Assembly: GCA_963768085.1 (NCBI GenBank)
Contig: CAVYGO010000003.1
Span: forward strand, 186,001-250,000
Direction: 5' to 3'
Length of the DNA: 64,000 bases
Source: Pukyongia sp963768085
GTDB lineage: Bacteria; Bacteroidota; Bacteroidia; Flavobacteriales; Flavobacteriaceae
Positions 45,284 to 53,812 of the stretch are shown here, piece after piece. The translations under genes and the position numbers were made by a program. Numbering within the stretch: position 1 is the stretch's first letter; every line of letters starts with the position of its first letter. The notes beneath the pieces were generated by a model. That model was not told the origin of the DNA. It saw only the letters and a list, made by a program, of their open reading frames with translations, and searched no databases.

Positions 45284-47269
45284 TTAGTTCTTTTGTAAAG
45301 TGAAATAAAAAGTAGTCCCTTTTCCTTCCTCACTTTCAAGCCAAATAGTCCCCCCGTGAGAATCGACTATTTTCTTTACAATGGACAGGCCAATACCACT
45401 GGAATCCTTTTCATCGGTTAAGGATTGGAACATTTGAAATATCTTCTCATGGTACTCTTTCTTAATGCCAACACCGTTATCCTTTACCATGAACAGATAC
45501 TCCTTGTCTTTATTCTGAAAATCTATTTCTACCAATCCCTTTTCCTTATCATTATATTTAATTGCGTTGCTAATCAAATTCTGGAATAGCTGCTGCATTC
45601 GAATTCCACTGGCCTTTATTGCGGGAAGTTTAGATTTAATTTCTACTCTTATGTGCTCAGGAATAAACAAGATGTCGCAAATATCCTGAACGACTGTATT
45701 GAGGTCTACCTTCTCTTCTATTTCATCTGTAGAAATAATAGTGGAATAAGAAAGCACATCGGAAATTAACGTTTCCATTTTCTCCAGGGTGTTTTCAATA
45801 AGTGTAAGATTATAAACGGTTTCCTCGTTGAATTTATCCATATTATCCTCCTTAATCCATTCCACAAGCGCATAAATACTTCGTAGAGGAGATTTTAAAT
45901 CATGAGAAACTACGTGGGCATATTCCTGAAGTTCATCATTACTTTTCTCGAGCTGGCCGAGCAAAACCTCCTTCTGATTCTCGAGGTTCTTCAGCTCCGT
46001 TATATCAAGGTGAATCCCAATAGATCCGATAACTTCACCATTTATATTATAATTGGGTGCGCCGCTAATAAGCCAAATTCGCTCTTCTCCGGATTTTGTT
46101 AGTGCTACTACTTCGTAGGAATTGGACTTACCCTCAATTCGGTCCTTATTTGCCTTAGTTATCTTGTCTTGAAATGATTTCTTCAACAAGGTTTTTCTGC
46201 CTTTTTTACCCAATAGCTCATGCTCCAGATAGCCACTCATTTGCTCGAAACGCTGATTCACCATCAAAATCTCATCATCATTGTTAACTTCAAGTAATCC
46301 CAAATTCATATTGGCGATGATACTACTGTATTTTTCGCGCTGTGCTTCTAAGCTGTCACTATATCGTTTATTGAGGGTAACATCCCGGTAGGCCCATAAA
46401 TGTCCTTTGTATTCTCTATCCACAAAGATCGGTATGTAATCTCGTTCGAGAATCTTGCCGTTCACCATGGGTAATTCATCACTGAGCACAACGATGCGGT
46501 TTTCAAGTAATTTCTCAATATCGCTAACAAATTTGTCGGGATCTTTGAACAAGGTTTTGGTTTCTTCGGCAGCCATCGAACAATCCTGGCCAATTAATGC
46601 CTCGGGGGGTACAGGAATTCCAAACATATCGCAGAACTTTTTATTCGTTAAAGCGATCTTTCTATCCTCACTCTCAAGCAAGACACCACTATCCAGGTTG
46701 CTTACCAGCGTCGAGAGTCTATTTTCAGACTCCATTAATTGTTCCTGCGCCTCTTTTTCCTTTGTTATATCGCGAACGATTCCCTGGGCAGCAATTGGAT
46801 TATTTTCAGCATCGTGGATTATACTGGCATTTATATGAACGAGCTTTTGTTCGTTTGTCTTTGTGTGAATCCGTATATGAAAATTGGTAATGGAACCTTC
46901 ATTAATAAGAGTTTTGAACGCTTCTGCAACATTTTCAACTTCTTCCTTATGAACTAAATTGGAGAGATTAATTTCTGCATCTTCATCAAGGGAGTAGCCT
47001 AATAGTTTTTCCGCCGCCTCATTCATTTTTAGAACGTTGCCCAGCAGATCCATCACTACGTAGGCATCCACAATATTTTCAAAAACCCCTTTTAATTCTG
47101 AGGTCTTTTCCTGAACCAAACGTTCCAGTTTCTTATTGGAAATCTTTAATTGCTGGGTAAGTGAAAATAACTCGGCAGATTTTTGCTCGAGAATTTTTTC
47201 TGCCTCCTTACGTGCATTTCGCTCCCTGTTGAGAGCTCTTTGAAGTAATTCTTCTTCGTTATTGCCCAT
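45284..47269 (-). CDS. Soluble multi-PAS sensor histidine kinase
   Basis: A 661-residue protein with no membrane segment. An N-terminal coiled coil (RERNARKEAEKILEQKSAEL) is followed by three PAS domains (around residues 60-170, 175-300 and 305-430; for example GNVLKMNEAAEKLLGYSL), a second coiled coil, a HisKA domain with HVVSHDLKSPLRSIYALVEW (His in HD) and an HATPase domain with NLISNAIKYND, KDNGVGIKKEY and GIGLSIVKKIVDSHGG. The cytoplasmic, multi-PAS layout fits a kinase regulated by a partner sensor protein such as H-NOX. It overlaps the H-NOX gene by 11 bases. Confidence 0.9.
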   Translation of the reverse strand: MGNNEEELLQRALNRERNARKEAEKILEQKSAELFSLTQQLKISNKKLERLVQEKTSELKGVFENIVDAYVVMDLLGNVLKMNEAAEKLLGYSLDEDAEINLSNLVHKEEVENVAEAFKTLINEGSITNFHIRIHTKTNEQKLVHINASIIHDAENNPIAAQGIVRDITKEKEAQEQLMESENRLSTLVSNLDSGVLLESEDRKIALTNKKFCDMFGIPVPPEALIGQDCSMAAEETKTLFKDPDKFVSDIEKLLENRIVVLSDELPMVNGKILERDYIPIFVDREYKGHLWAYRDVTLNKRYSDSLEAQREKYSSIIANMNLGLLEVNNDDEILMVNQRFEQMSGYLEHELLGKKGRKTLLKKSFQDKITKANKDRIEGKSNSYEVVALTKSGEERIWLISGAPNYNINGEVIGSIGIHLDITELKNLENQKEVLLGQLEKSNDELQEYAHVVSHDLKSPLRSIYALVEWIKEDNMDKFNEETVYNLTLIENTLEKMETLISDVLSYSTIISTDEIEEKVDLNTVVQDICDILFIPEHIRVEIKSKLPAIKASGIRMQQLFQNLISNAIKYNDKEKGLVEIDFQNKDKEYLFMVKDNGVGIKKEYHEKIFQMFQSLTDEKDSSGIGLSIVKKIVDSHGGTIWLESEEGKGTTFYFTLQKN

Positions 47270-47804
47270 TTCTGGTTATCCGAAACCGTACTTCTGTACC
47301 GTCTTCTTTAATTTTCTCCAAAAGTATAGTAGCCTCTGAATTAAAATGTTTGAATGTCATTTCCATCAAGCCTCGCCCAAAACTATACATCGCCCTGCTG
47401 GAAGTGTACAACATTACCAATGAGTTCTCCGTTTTTTCCTCGACAATAAAGGTAGGCAATTCGGATTCAGGATAGATTTTTTTCACTTCAACATGAATAT
47501 GACTTTCGATAGAAGAAATCATTTCAATTGGGTCAGAATACTGTGACAATAATCCCGGATAACTCTCTTCTATCACTCCAAAGAAATGTTTGGCGTAAAC
47601 GTATAAAAGATCATCGGTGGAAATTCCGGTATTAGCACTCAAATTTGTAATAAGAGCCAACATTTCAGAAAATTTATATGTACCAATATTGGTATAACTA
47701 CCGCCAGATTCAAGATCTGACTGCTGAATTATCCTGTCTACCATTTCCAATCCGAATTTCGTTTCAACTAAATCCAGAAACTCTGTAAATATTATTCCTT
47801 TCAT
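47259..47804 (-). CDS. H-NOX (haem nitric oxide/oxygen binding) sensor protein
   Basis: A 181-residue haem sensor. It begins MKGIIFTEFLDLVETKFG, the usual H-NOX start. The proximal haem ligand is His104 in SHIHVEVKKIYPESELPTF, and the YxSxR haem-propionate motif is Tyr133-Ser135-Arg137 in LYTSSRAM. Distal pocket residues cannot be settled by eye, so NO versus O2 selectivity is open; most stand-alone bacterial H-NOX bind NO. Translational coupling to the histidine kinase (11-base overlap) and to the receiver gene in front is the known H-NOX/kinase arrangement. It should control kinase activity. Confidence 0.9.
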   Translation of the reverse strand: MKGIIFTEFLDLVETKFGLEMVDRIIQQSDLESGGSYTNIGTYKFSEMLALITNLSANTGISTDDLLYVYAKHFFGVIEESYPGLLSQYSDPIEMISSIESHIHVEVKKIYPESELPTFIVEEKTENSLVMLYTSSRAMYSFGRGLMEMTFKHFNSEATILLEKIKEDGTEVRFRITRNGQ

Positions 47805-48224
47805 CTATGCTTTGATTAATTCATTATTACTCCAATAGTCCAGCGTTTTAGCTATTTTGTCCACGTATTCCTCGTATTTAAGTGGTTTTAAGATATAACC
47901 GGCCACTCCTGTTTTATAGCATTCCAAAACGTCTTTTCTGTTATTTGAAGTGGTTAAAATAACGGTGGGAATATAACGAAGAATTTCGTCTCCCTTCAAT
48001 ATTTTAAGAAATTCCAGTCCATTCAACCTTGGCATATTCAGATCAAGGAAAACAAGATCAGGTATGTTCTCCTGGTTAGATAATAATTCAAGTGCTTCTT
48101 CGCCGTTCTTAGCCTCAATAAACTGGTGATCCCCACCAATCCTTTTTATGGCCCGCATCAGCTTCATAACTTCTATCTGGTCATCTTCAATCAACAATAT
48201 TTTCAATTTTTTCATTCCTGGCAA
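47805..48224 (-). CDS. Single-domain CheY-like response regulator
   Basis: A 139-residue receiver-only protein: LKILLIEDDQIEVMKLM, phosphorylation Asp61 in DLVFLDLNMPRLNGLEFL, TSNN and GYILKPLKYEE with the Lys. There is no output domain, so it acts as a phosphate sink or an intermediate in a relay. It is the first gene of the H-NOX operon and its start codon lies 75 bases from the 21-bp phased repeats of site C. Confidence 0.9.
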   Translation of the reverse strand: MPGMKKLKILLIEDDQIEVMKLMRAIKRIGGDHQFIEAKNGEEALELLSNQENIPDLVFLDLNMPRLNGLEFLKILKGDEILRYIPTVILTTSNNRKDVLECYKTGVAGYILKPLKYEEYVDKIAKTLDYWSNNELIKA

Positions 48225-48290
48225 GTTTTTTTCAAAAACAAAAGTGCATTTAATTCAGGTAAATTGCACGTAAATTACGCTAAAACGAAT

Positions 48291-48328
48291 AATAAGTGTA
48301 GACGAATCACCAATAAGTGTCGACGAAT
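48291..48328. promoter_or_regulatory. 21-bp phased repeats (site C)
   Basis: Two 17-mers, AATAAGTGTAGACGAAT (48291-48307) and AATAAGTGTCGACGAAT (48312-48328), differ by one base and repeat with a period of 21 bp. Each contains the 9-mer T[AC]GACGAAT. They lie between the H-NOX operon (minus) and the M23 gene (plus) and could control either or both. Confidence 0.75.
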
Positions 48329-48388
48329 GGTTTTTTAAATTACCTAATTAATTTTTTATTTATTATTGATCCTTAAACTTAATTTCTC

Positions 48389-49108
48389 GTGAATTTCGAA
48401 AACAAATCGGGCTTTGAACGAATGGCAGAAGCCCACTCAATTTCTCTTTCAATTATTTTTCCGGAATTGAATTTTTCAACAATTGCCGCTCCCGATATGA
48501 GCCTGAACGGGTCTTTTTTTGAAGCGGATCCCCATCATGAAGACCTGGAAATTGCTGCCACAAGATTAAAGGATTTTCAGAATGAACATCCCCATGCATT
48601 ATTGGCAAACGGCTACCTGGAACAACGGTCATTTTACAATACGCCGACCTTCGAGAGAACGATAAATGGAACCAAGGAATTCCGAAATATTCACCTGGGA
48701 ACCGATTTCTGGATCCCTTCGGGAACGGCCGTACATGCTCCATTTGCCGGAACCGTCGTTATTTCTCATAACAATGACTTTCATAAAGATTATGGTCCTA
48801 CTATAGTGCTAAAGCACAAGATTGATGGCCTGATCTTCTATACCCTGTATGGACATTTAAGCGCTACTTCATTGACGCTAATTAAAAAAGGCATGCACCT
48901 TCAACAGGGGGATAAGCTGGGAATGATAGGGGTAGAAAATGAAAACGGGCATTGGGTTCCGCATTTGCACTTTCAGGTAATTACAGACCTACAGGGGAAT
49001 ACAGATAATTTCAACGGGGTGGCATTTCCTTCGGAAATTGATGCGTGGAAGAAACTATGTCCAAATCCCGACTTGCTGTTTACCGAACATCTTCCTTCTG
49101 GCACATAA
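48389..49108 (+). CDS. M23 family peptidase (peptidoglycan DD-endopeptidase-like)
   Basis: A 239-residue protein with a GTG start at 48389. The LytM core has HLGTDFWIPSGTAVHAPFAG (first zinc His and Asp), LYGHLSATS and HWVPHLHFQV (last His-x-His), which together form the M23 site. No signal peptide is apparent, so it may act on cytosolic or transferred peptides, or the N-terminus is misjudged. The gene is divergent from the H-NOX operon across site C and convergent with the ATP-grasp gene. Confidence 0.85.
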   Translation: MNFENKSGFERMAEAHSISLSIIFPELNFSTIAAPDMSLNGSFFEADPHHEDLEIAATRLKDFQNEHPHALLANGYLEQRSFYNTPTFERTINGTKEFRNIHLGTDFWIPSGTAVHAPFAGTVVISHNNDFHKDYGPTIVLKHKIDGLIFYTLYGHLSATSLTLIKKGMHLQQGDKLGMIGVENENGHWVPHLHFQVITDLQGNTDNFNGVAFPSEIDAWKKLCPNPDLLFTEHLPSGT

Positions 49109-49109
49109 G

Positions 49110-50006
49110 TTAGTATTCGAGCATTCTCTTAATACCCATAGCAAAAGTCCTCGCTGAAGCCGGATTCTTGCGTACCCACAATTCGGGTTCTATGATCTCC
49201 AGTTCCGAAAGAAGATAATTTCCATCCTCATCCCAAACGATATCTGCTCTGCCATACGCCGGTACAATATCACAGGCAGCGAAAACCTTCTCTGCAAAAC
49301 GGATCTCTTCTGTGGTAGGTTCATAGAAATGCACAGTCCCGCCGAAGTCATCCTGGACCCTGAAGTCGCCTATTTTGGCTTTTTTCAATATGGCATGGGT
49401 GTACTCCCCATTAAAAACCATGAGGGAGGCTTCTCCCCGTGTAGAAATAGTAGGCAGGAACTCCTGTACGAGCATATCTCTTTCAGCAACCAATTCTCTG
49501 AATAATTTTTCTTTTTCTGCAATTTCTGAAGCCAAGATCTTATAGGTATGAAAGGCAGCACCCGAAATCGCCGGTTTAATAACTATATGCTCCCAGGAGT
49601 TGATTGCACATACTTCCGACAATGACTGATATGCCCCCTTATCAACGTATTTCGTTGGCACTATTGCTATTCCTTTTTCAGAAAGATCCCTCAGGTAGTG
49701 CTTGTCGATATTCCATCGAATTAATGAGAGTGGATTGATGAGTAAAGTATGTTTGTTTACTTCCTGGAGCCAGATCTGGAATTCTTCTATGCGCTCAAAA
49801 TAATCCCATACCGTCCTGAAGACCACCGCTTTGGTTTGAGTCCAGTCGTAATCCGTATTATCCCAGTATGTTCGTGTTACACTATATCCCAAATCTTCCA
49901 GGGCAACTTTCAAATAACGGTATTCGTCGAGGATATTCTGAATATAGGGAGTGATCGTTTGCGGTTCGTAATATCGCCTATCCGTAAGTACCGTAATATC
50001 GACCAT
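49110..50006 (-). CDS. ATP-grasp family protein, RimK/glutathione synthetase-like
   Basis: A 298-residue protein with an N-terminal Rossmann-like pre-ATP-grasp domain (DITVLTDRRYYEPQTI), a central grasp domain (HIVIKPAISGAAFHTYKI, DMLVQEFLPTISTRGEASLM with Arg and Glu for ATP) and a C-terminal metal-binding stretch (GRADIVWDEDGNYLLSELEIIEPEL). It ligates a carboxyl and an amine in an unknown reaction. It stands alone between the M23 gene and the Rrf2 gene. Confidence 0.8.
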   Translation of the reverse strand: MVDITVLTDRRYYEPQTITPYIQNILDEYRYLKVALEDLGYSVTRTYWDNTDYDWTQTKAVVFRTVWDYFERIEEFQIWLQEVNKHTLLINPLSLIRWNIDKHYLRDLSEKGIAIVPTKYVDKGAYQSLSEVCAINSWEHIVIKPAISGAAFHTYKILASEIAEKEKLFRELVAERDMLVQEFLPTISTRGEASLMVFNGEYTHAILKKAKIGDFRVQDDFGGTVHFYEPTTEEIRFAEKVFAACDIVPAYGRADIVWDEDGNYLLSELEIIEPELWVRKNPASARTFAMGIKRMLEY

Positions 50007-50064
50007 TCTTGTAGAAATATTAAGTCGGAAAGTTAGTAGCTTTTACGGAATGAAACAAGAAATC

Positions 50065-50463
50065 TTAACTTTTCAGATCCTTGAGTTTAATATTCTGGTA
50101 AGCCCGTCGTAATCCTTCTTTTTCGATGGCAATAAGATGGTGAATCGCACATGGATGGGACTCATCGCAATGATCAAAATTAAGCGCGCATTCCTTTAAA
50201 CGATCTTTAACCTCAACATCAATAATAATATCAAGTATTGAGTGATCAAGCTGATTTTCAGTAATATAAAATCCGCCGCCGCGACCTTTGGAGGAGGATA
50301 TGTAATTCTTTGCTGAAAGTCGTTGCAGAATTTTTGATAAAAATGGTTTGGGCACATGTATATCATTGGAAATATCCTTTACAAGGATTTTTTGATTTTC
50401 GGAGGAATTCACGACCAGATAGCTTATGGCCCTAACCGCATATTTTGAAGATTTCGTAAGCAT
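50065..50463 (-). CDS. Rrf2 family regulator with three-cysteine cluster motif, NsrR-like
   Basis: A 132-residue winged-helix protein. LTKSSKYAVRAISYLV and PKPFLSKILQRLSAKN are the Rrf2 DNA-binding region, with GRGGGFYI in the wing. Three Cys (92, 99, 105) in ECALNFDHCDESHPCAIHH stand at positions where NsrR and IscR hold an iron-sulfur cluster. NsrR homologues sense NO by this cluster. It is divergent from the nitrous oxide reductase cluster and is the likely regulator of the inverted repeat in between. Confidence 0.87.
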   Translation of the reverse strand: MLTKSSKYAVRAISYLVVNSSENQKILVKDISNDIHVPKPFLSKILQRLSAKNYISSSKGRGGGFYITENQLDHSILDIIIDVEVKDRLKECALNFDHCDESHPCAIHHLIAIEKEGLRRAYQNIKLKDLKS

Positions 50464-50499
50464 AAACTATTATCAGAATGAATGAACAAATATATTAAA

Positions 50500-50529
50500 A
50501 TATAAAAAGATAAAAATATCTTTTTATAT
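50500..50529. promoter_or_regulatory. Perfect 13-bp inverted repeat, likely Rrf2 operator
   Basis: ATATAAAAAGATA (50500-50512), 4-base spacer AAAA, TATCTTTTTATAT (50517-50529). The AAGATA half site resembles NsrR half sites (AAGATGC-type) and lies between the divergent Rrf2 and nos genes. Confidence 0.7.
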
Positions 50530-50571
50530 GATAATTGTCATTTTTTAGCATTGTTTAGGGCAATATTTTTG
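50528..50571 (+). promoter_or_regulatory. Crp/Fnr-like dyad and -7 box of the nos operon
   Basis: ATGATAATTGTCAT (50528-50541) has TGA-N6-TCA symmetry typical of Crp/Fnr family sites. A -7 box TATTTTTG follows at 50564-50571 with no TTG at -33, and the dyad centre lies near -43 of the expected start, the class II activator position. Confidence 0.6.
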
Positions 50572-50595
50572 ACTGAAAATCAAACTAATCCTAAT

Positions 50596-51108
50596 ATGAA
50601 ACACGCGATCAAATTATTGATAATTTTTGTCGCCGCAATATTGATAAGTTGCGGAGGCAAAGAAGAGAAAAAAGACGATAATATAAAGATAGGAGGCGCT
50701 AAGAAAGAAGTCAAAAAAGAACCTATTGATACCGGATCCGACTCGGATGAGGTTCCGGCCTCGGAAAGAATTACCCTGGACAACAAGGGTGTGGGACAGG
50801 TTAAAGATCTCCCTTTAGACTCTGCGATTGACAGTGAAATGGCAGCGCGAGGAGCAGAAATATTTAAAACCAACTGTTCTGCCTGCCATAAAGTAGATAA
50901 ACGTTTTATAGGCCCTTCTCCTAGAGGTATCATGAAGCGTAGAAGTCCGGAATGGATCATGAACATGATCCTGGATCCCCAATTAATGGTAGATCAGGAC
51001 CGTTGTGCCAAAGACCTCCTTGTGGAATTTAACGGCGCAGCCATGGCGAATCAAAATATGACATTTGATCAGGCCAGAGACATACTTGAATATTTCAGAA
51101 CCTTATAA
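50596..51108 (+). CDS. Lipoprotein cytochrome c
   Basis: A 170-residue protein; ATG 50596 gives a lipobox (AAILISCG, Cys19). A charged linker of about 60 residues follows, then one haem c motif CSACH (Cys94, Cys97, His98) in KTNCSACHKVDKRFIGPS and a Met-rich stretch for the axial ligand. It should be anchored at the membrane and carry electrons to nitrous oxide reductase in the periplasm. It is the first gene of the nos operon, 8 bases before the next. Confidence 0.87.
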   Translation: MKHAIKLLIIFVAAILISCGGKEEKKDDNIKIGGAKKEVKKEPIDTGSDSDEVPASERITLDNKGVGQVKDLPLDSAIDSEMAARGAEIFKTNCSACHKVDKRFIGPSPRGIMKRRSPEWIMNMILDPQLMVDQDRCAKDLLVEFNGAAMANQNMTFDQARDILEYFRTL

Positions 51109-51116
51109 TAAATAAC

Positions 51117-51692
51117 ATGAAAACTACTAATCTTAAAATTGTAATTAGTACTCTTTTTGGCATATTGCTATTATTCGGGTGCCAGAACGAGACCAAAAAA
51201 GAAGGCGCTCTGGAGAATACAGAGACCACTTCAGAGGCTAAACAGAAAGGGCAAGCATTTATCGAAGACGATGAGTCCGTGCCTAATGTACTACAAATTG
51301 CTATTGGATCACCTGATCATACTACCTTAGTTGCAGCCGTGCAGGCCGCTGACCTTGAGAACGTTTTGGTAAATGCAGGACCATTAATGGTATTCGCACC
51401 TACCAATGCGGCTTTCGATGCCTTACCTGAGGGTACGGTTGAAGACCTTTTGAAACCTGAAAACAAGGATGCACTTGCAAATATCCTGAAGCATCATGTA
51501 ACTGCGGGTAATTACACCAAGGATTTCCTGAAAAAGTTTAAAAAACTTGGTCAGGCCAACGATCAAAATACCACAGTTGAGGTAATAGACGGTGAGGTCT
51601 ATGTTGGAGGGGCTAAAATAGTGGCAAGTATCCCAGCAGGAAACGGTATTGTCCATGTAGTTGATGCAGTCATCTTACCTCCTTCTAACTAA
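51117..51692 (+). CDS. Fasciclin domain lipoprotein
   Basis: A 191-residue lipoprotein (GILLLFGC, Cys22). The mature part is one fasciclin domain: DHTTLVAAVQAADLENVL, MVFAPTNAAFDALPEGTV, LANILKHHVTAGN and GNGIVHVVDAVILPPSN. These domains are mostly adhesive or structural; presence in nos operons of Bacteroidota is recurrent and may relate to copper or NosZ assembly, but this is inference. Spacing to nosZ is 21 bases. Confidence 0.85.
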   Translation: MKTTNLKIVISTLFGILLLFGCQNETKKEGALENTETTSEAKQKGQAFIEDDESVPNVLQIAIGSPDHTTLVAAVQAADLENVLVNAGPLMVFAPTNAAFDALPEGTVEDLLKPENKDALANILKHHVTAGNYTKDFLKKFKKLGQANDQNTTVEVIDGEVYVGGAKIVASIPAGNGIVHVVDAVILPPSN

Positions 51693-51713
51693 TTATAATC
51701 TAAATAAAACAAA

Positions 51714-53675
51714 ATGAAGAAATCAAATTATTATTTTGGTACCCTTCTGGCTCTATCTTTACTAATGTTTGGATGCCAACAGGGCACTAATAAGTCGGGC
51801 AACGGAGCGTTGGACTCCAGTGCCGCAGAAAAAGTGTATGTAGCACCTGGAGAATTAGATGAGTTTTATGCTTTTCTATCTGGGGGTTATAGTGGAAACC
51901 TAACGGTTTATGGACTCCCCTCTGGAAGAATGTTCAAGGAAATTCCGGTATTCTCCCAATTCCCGACCTCCGGTTATGGATATTCAGAGGAAACCAAGCC
52001 GATGCTGAACACCTCGCACGGTTTTATACCTTGGGATGACCTTCACCACCCTGATATCTCCCAAACGAATGGAGAATTGGATGGTCGATGGATTTTTGTA
52101 AATGGGAACAATACTCCTCGGATTGCCAGGATAAGCCTGACAACTTTTGAAACCGAGGAAATTATAGAAATTCCAAACAGTGCAGGTAATCACAGTTCTT
52201 CGTTCGTAACTGAAAATACTGAATATGTGATAGCAGGAACCCGTTTTTCCGTACCAGTACCACAGCGGGATATGCCAATTAATGAATACAAAGGGAATTT
52301 TAAAGGTGCTTTAAGCTTTATTAGCGTAGACCCTGAAAATGGTCGTATGGACCTGAAATTTCAGATAATGATGCCAGGATTCAATTATGACCTTTCCCAC
52401 CCGGGAAGAGGAGAATCTCATGGCTGGCATTTTTTCAGTACCTACAATACTGAGGAAGCAAATTCCCTTATGGAGGTTAATTCGTCACAAAACGACAAGG
52501 ATTTTATTGCAGCTGTAAACTGGAAAAAAATCGAGGAATATGTGAATAATGGCGGAGGTACCAAAATGGCAACTAATTACGCCCACAATGTTTATGATGA
52601 CCATACCCATACAGGAACTACCACCATGAAAAAAGAAGTTTTAACGGTGGATCCTACCCAGGTTCCCGGAGCAGTTTTCTTCTTGCCAACGCCTAAATCC
52701 CCTCATGGATGTGATGTTGACCCATCTGGTGAATATATCATTGGTGCAGGTAAACTTTCCGCTGATCTAACAATACATTCCTTTACCAAAATGTTGGACG
52801 CCATTGAAAACGAAAAATTCGACGGTGAAGCTTACGGAATTCCAATTCTTAAATACGAGGATGTAATGGCAGGTGTTGTAAAAAGTGGTGGATTAGGTCC
52901 ATTACATACGGAATTTGACGGTAAGGGAAATGCATATACTACATTCTTCATTTCTTCTGAGGTAGTCAAATGGGAAATAGGTTCATGGGAAGTTGTCGAT
53001 AGAAAACCCACGTATTATTCCGTTGGGCATTTGATGATTCCCGGAGGTAACTCTCGTAAGCCTTTTGGTAAATATGTTGTCGCTATGAATAAAATCACAA
53101 AGGACCGCTATCTGCCAACAGGACCTGAAATGGAACACTCAGCTCAGATATATGACATCTCCGGTGATAAAATGCAATTGATCTATGATTTTCCAACCCA
53201 TGGTGAGCCTCACTATGCCGCAGGTTGCCCTGCTGAGTTGTTGGCATCTAATTCGAAAAAGATCTATCGATTGGATGAAAACAAACACCCATACGCTGTA
53301 ACCAATCCATCGGAAGCCAGAGTAGAACGCAAAGGAAACGAAGTACACATCTATATGAGTACCATACGAAGTCACTTTACCCCGGACAATATTGAAGGTG
53401 TTAAAGTGGGTGATAAAGTGTACTTCCACATAACCAACCACGAACAGGATTTTGATGTTCCTCACGGATTCTCAATTATTGGTCAGAATACCTCGGAATT
53501 GTTGATTATGCCGGGACAAACCAAAAGCTCACTTTGGGAACCTAAAAAAGTGGGGGTATGGCCATTTTATTGTACCGATTTCTGTTCCGCACTTCACCAG
53601 GAAATGCAAGGTTATGTGCGGGTATCACCGGCATCGTCCAATATTGAATTGAGTTGGTCGCTCGGTGAAGATTAG
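51714..53675 (+). CDS. nosZ: Nitrous oxide reductase, Sec-type (clade II)
   Basis: A 653-residue periplasmic copper enzyme reducing N2O to N2. It has a Sec-type lipobox (LLMFGC, Cys21) rather than the twin-arginine signal of clade I. The beta-propeller with His residues for the CuZ site (DDHTHTGTTTM, SPHGCDVDPSG, YAHN) is followed by a C-terminal cupredoxin with the CuA motif: Cys620, Cys624, His628 and Met631 in WPFYCTDFCSALHQEM. It sits after a cytochrome c and before the NosDFYL maturation genes. Confidence 0.97.
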   Translation: MKKSNYYFGTLLALSLLMFGCQQGTNKSGNGALDSSAAEKVYVAPGELDEFYAFLSGGYSGNLTVYGLPSGRMFKEIPVFSQFPTSGYGYSEETKPMLNTSHGFIPWDDLHHPDISQTNGELDGRWIFVNGNNTPRIARISLTTFETEEIIEIPNSAGNHSSSFVTENTEYVIAGTRFSVPVPQRDMPINEYKGNFKGALSFISVDPENGRMDLKFQIMMPGFNYDLSHPGRGESHGWHFFSTYNTEEANSLMEVNSSQNDKDFIAAVNWKKIEEYVNNGGGTKMATNYAHNVYDDHTHTGTTTMKKEVLTVDPTQVPGAVFFLPTPKSPHGCDVDPSGEYIIGAGKLSADLTIHSFTKMLDAIENEKFDGEAYGIPILKYEDVMAGVVKSGGLGPLHTEFDGKGNAYTTFFISSEVVKWEIGSWEVVDRKPTYYSVGHLMIPGGNSRKPFGKYVVAMNKITKDRYLPTGPEMEHSAQIYDISGDKMQLIYDFPTHGEPHYAAGCPAELLASNSKKIYRLDENKHPYAVTNPSEARVERKGNEVHIYMSTIRSHFTPDNIEGVKVGDKVYFHITNHEQDFDVPHGFSIIGQNTSELLIMPGQTKSSLWEPKKVGVWPFYCTDFCSALHQEMQGYVRVSPASSNIELSWSLGED

Positions 53676-53724
53676 TTTGTTTTGAAATGGAAATACTTAT
53701 TGATTAGTGATTAGTAATATTTCC

Positions 53725-53756
53725 AGAAGGCGGAAGTCCATCCACTTCCGCCTTCT
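53725..53756 (+). terminator. Thirteen-bp hairpin between nosZ and the downstream nos genes
   Basis: AGAAGGCGGAAGT, 6-base loop CCATCC, ACTTCCGCCTTCT, no T-tract. It is perfect and could attenuate transcription or stabilise the nosZ messenger relative to the maturation genes. Confidence 0.65.
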
Positions 53757-53812
53757 CACTAAAAATTGCTATCTCAACGCTTTTAAAAGCTCATATCCTT
53801 AATTAAAATTCA

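Noticed and set aside
48282..48328. CRISPR-like array at site C
   Set aside because: Only two clear 17-mers plus one weak copy, with spacer of 4 bases; no cas genes.
50464..50595. LytTR-type 9-mer repeats in the nos promoter
   Set aside because: No TAGACGAAT-like pair at 21-bp spacing is present, so direct LytTR control of nos is not supported.
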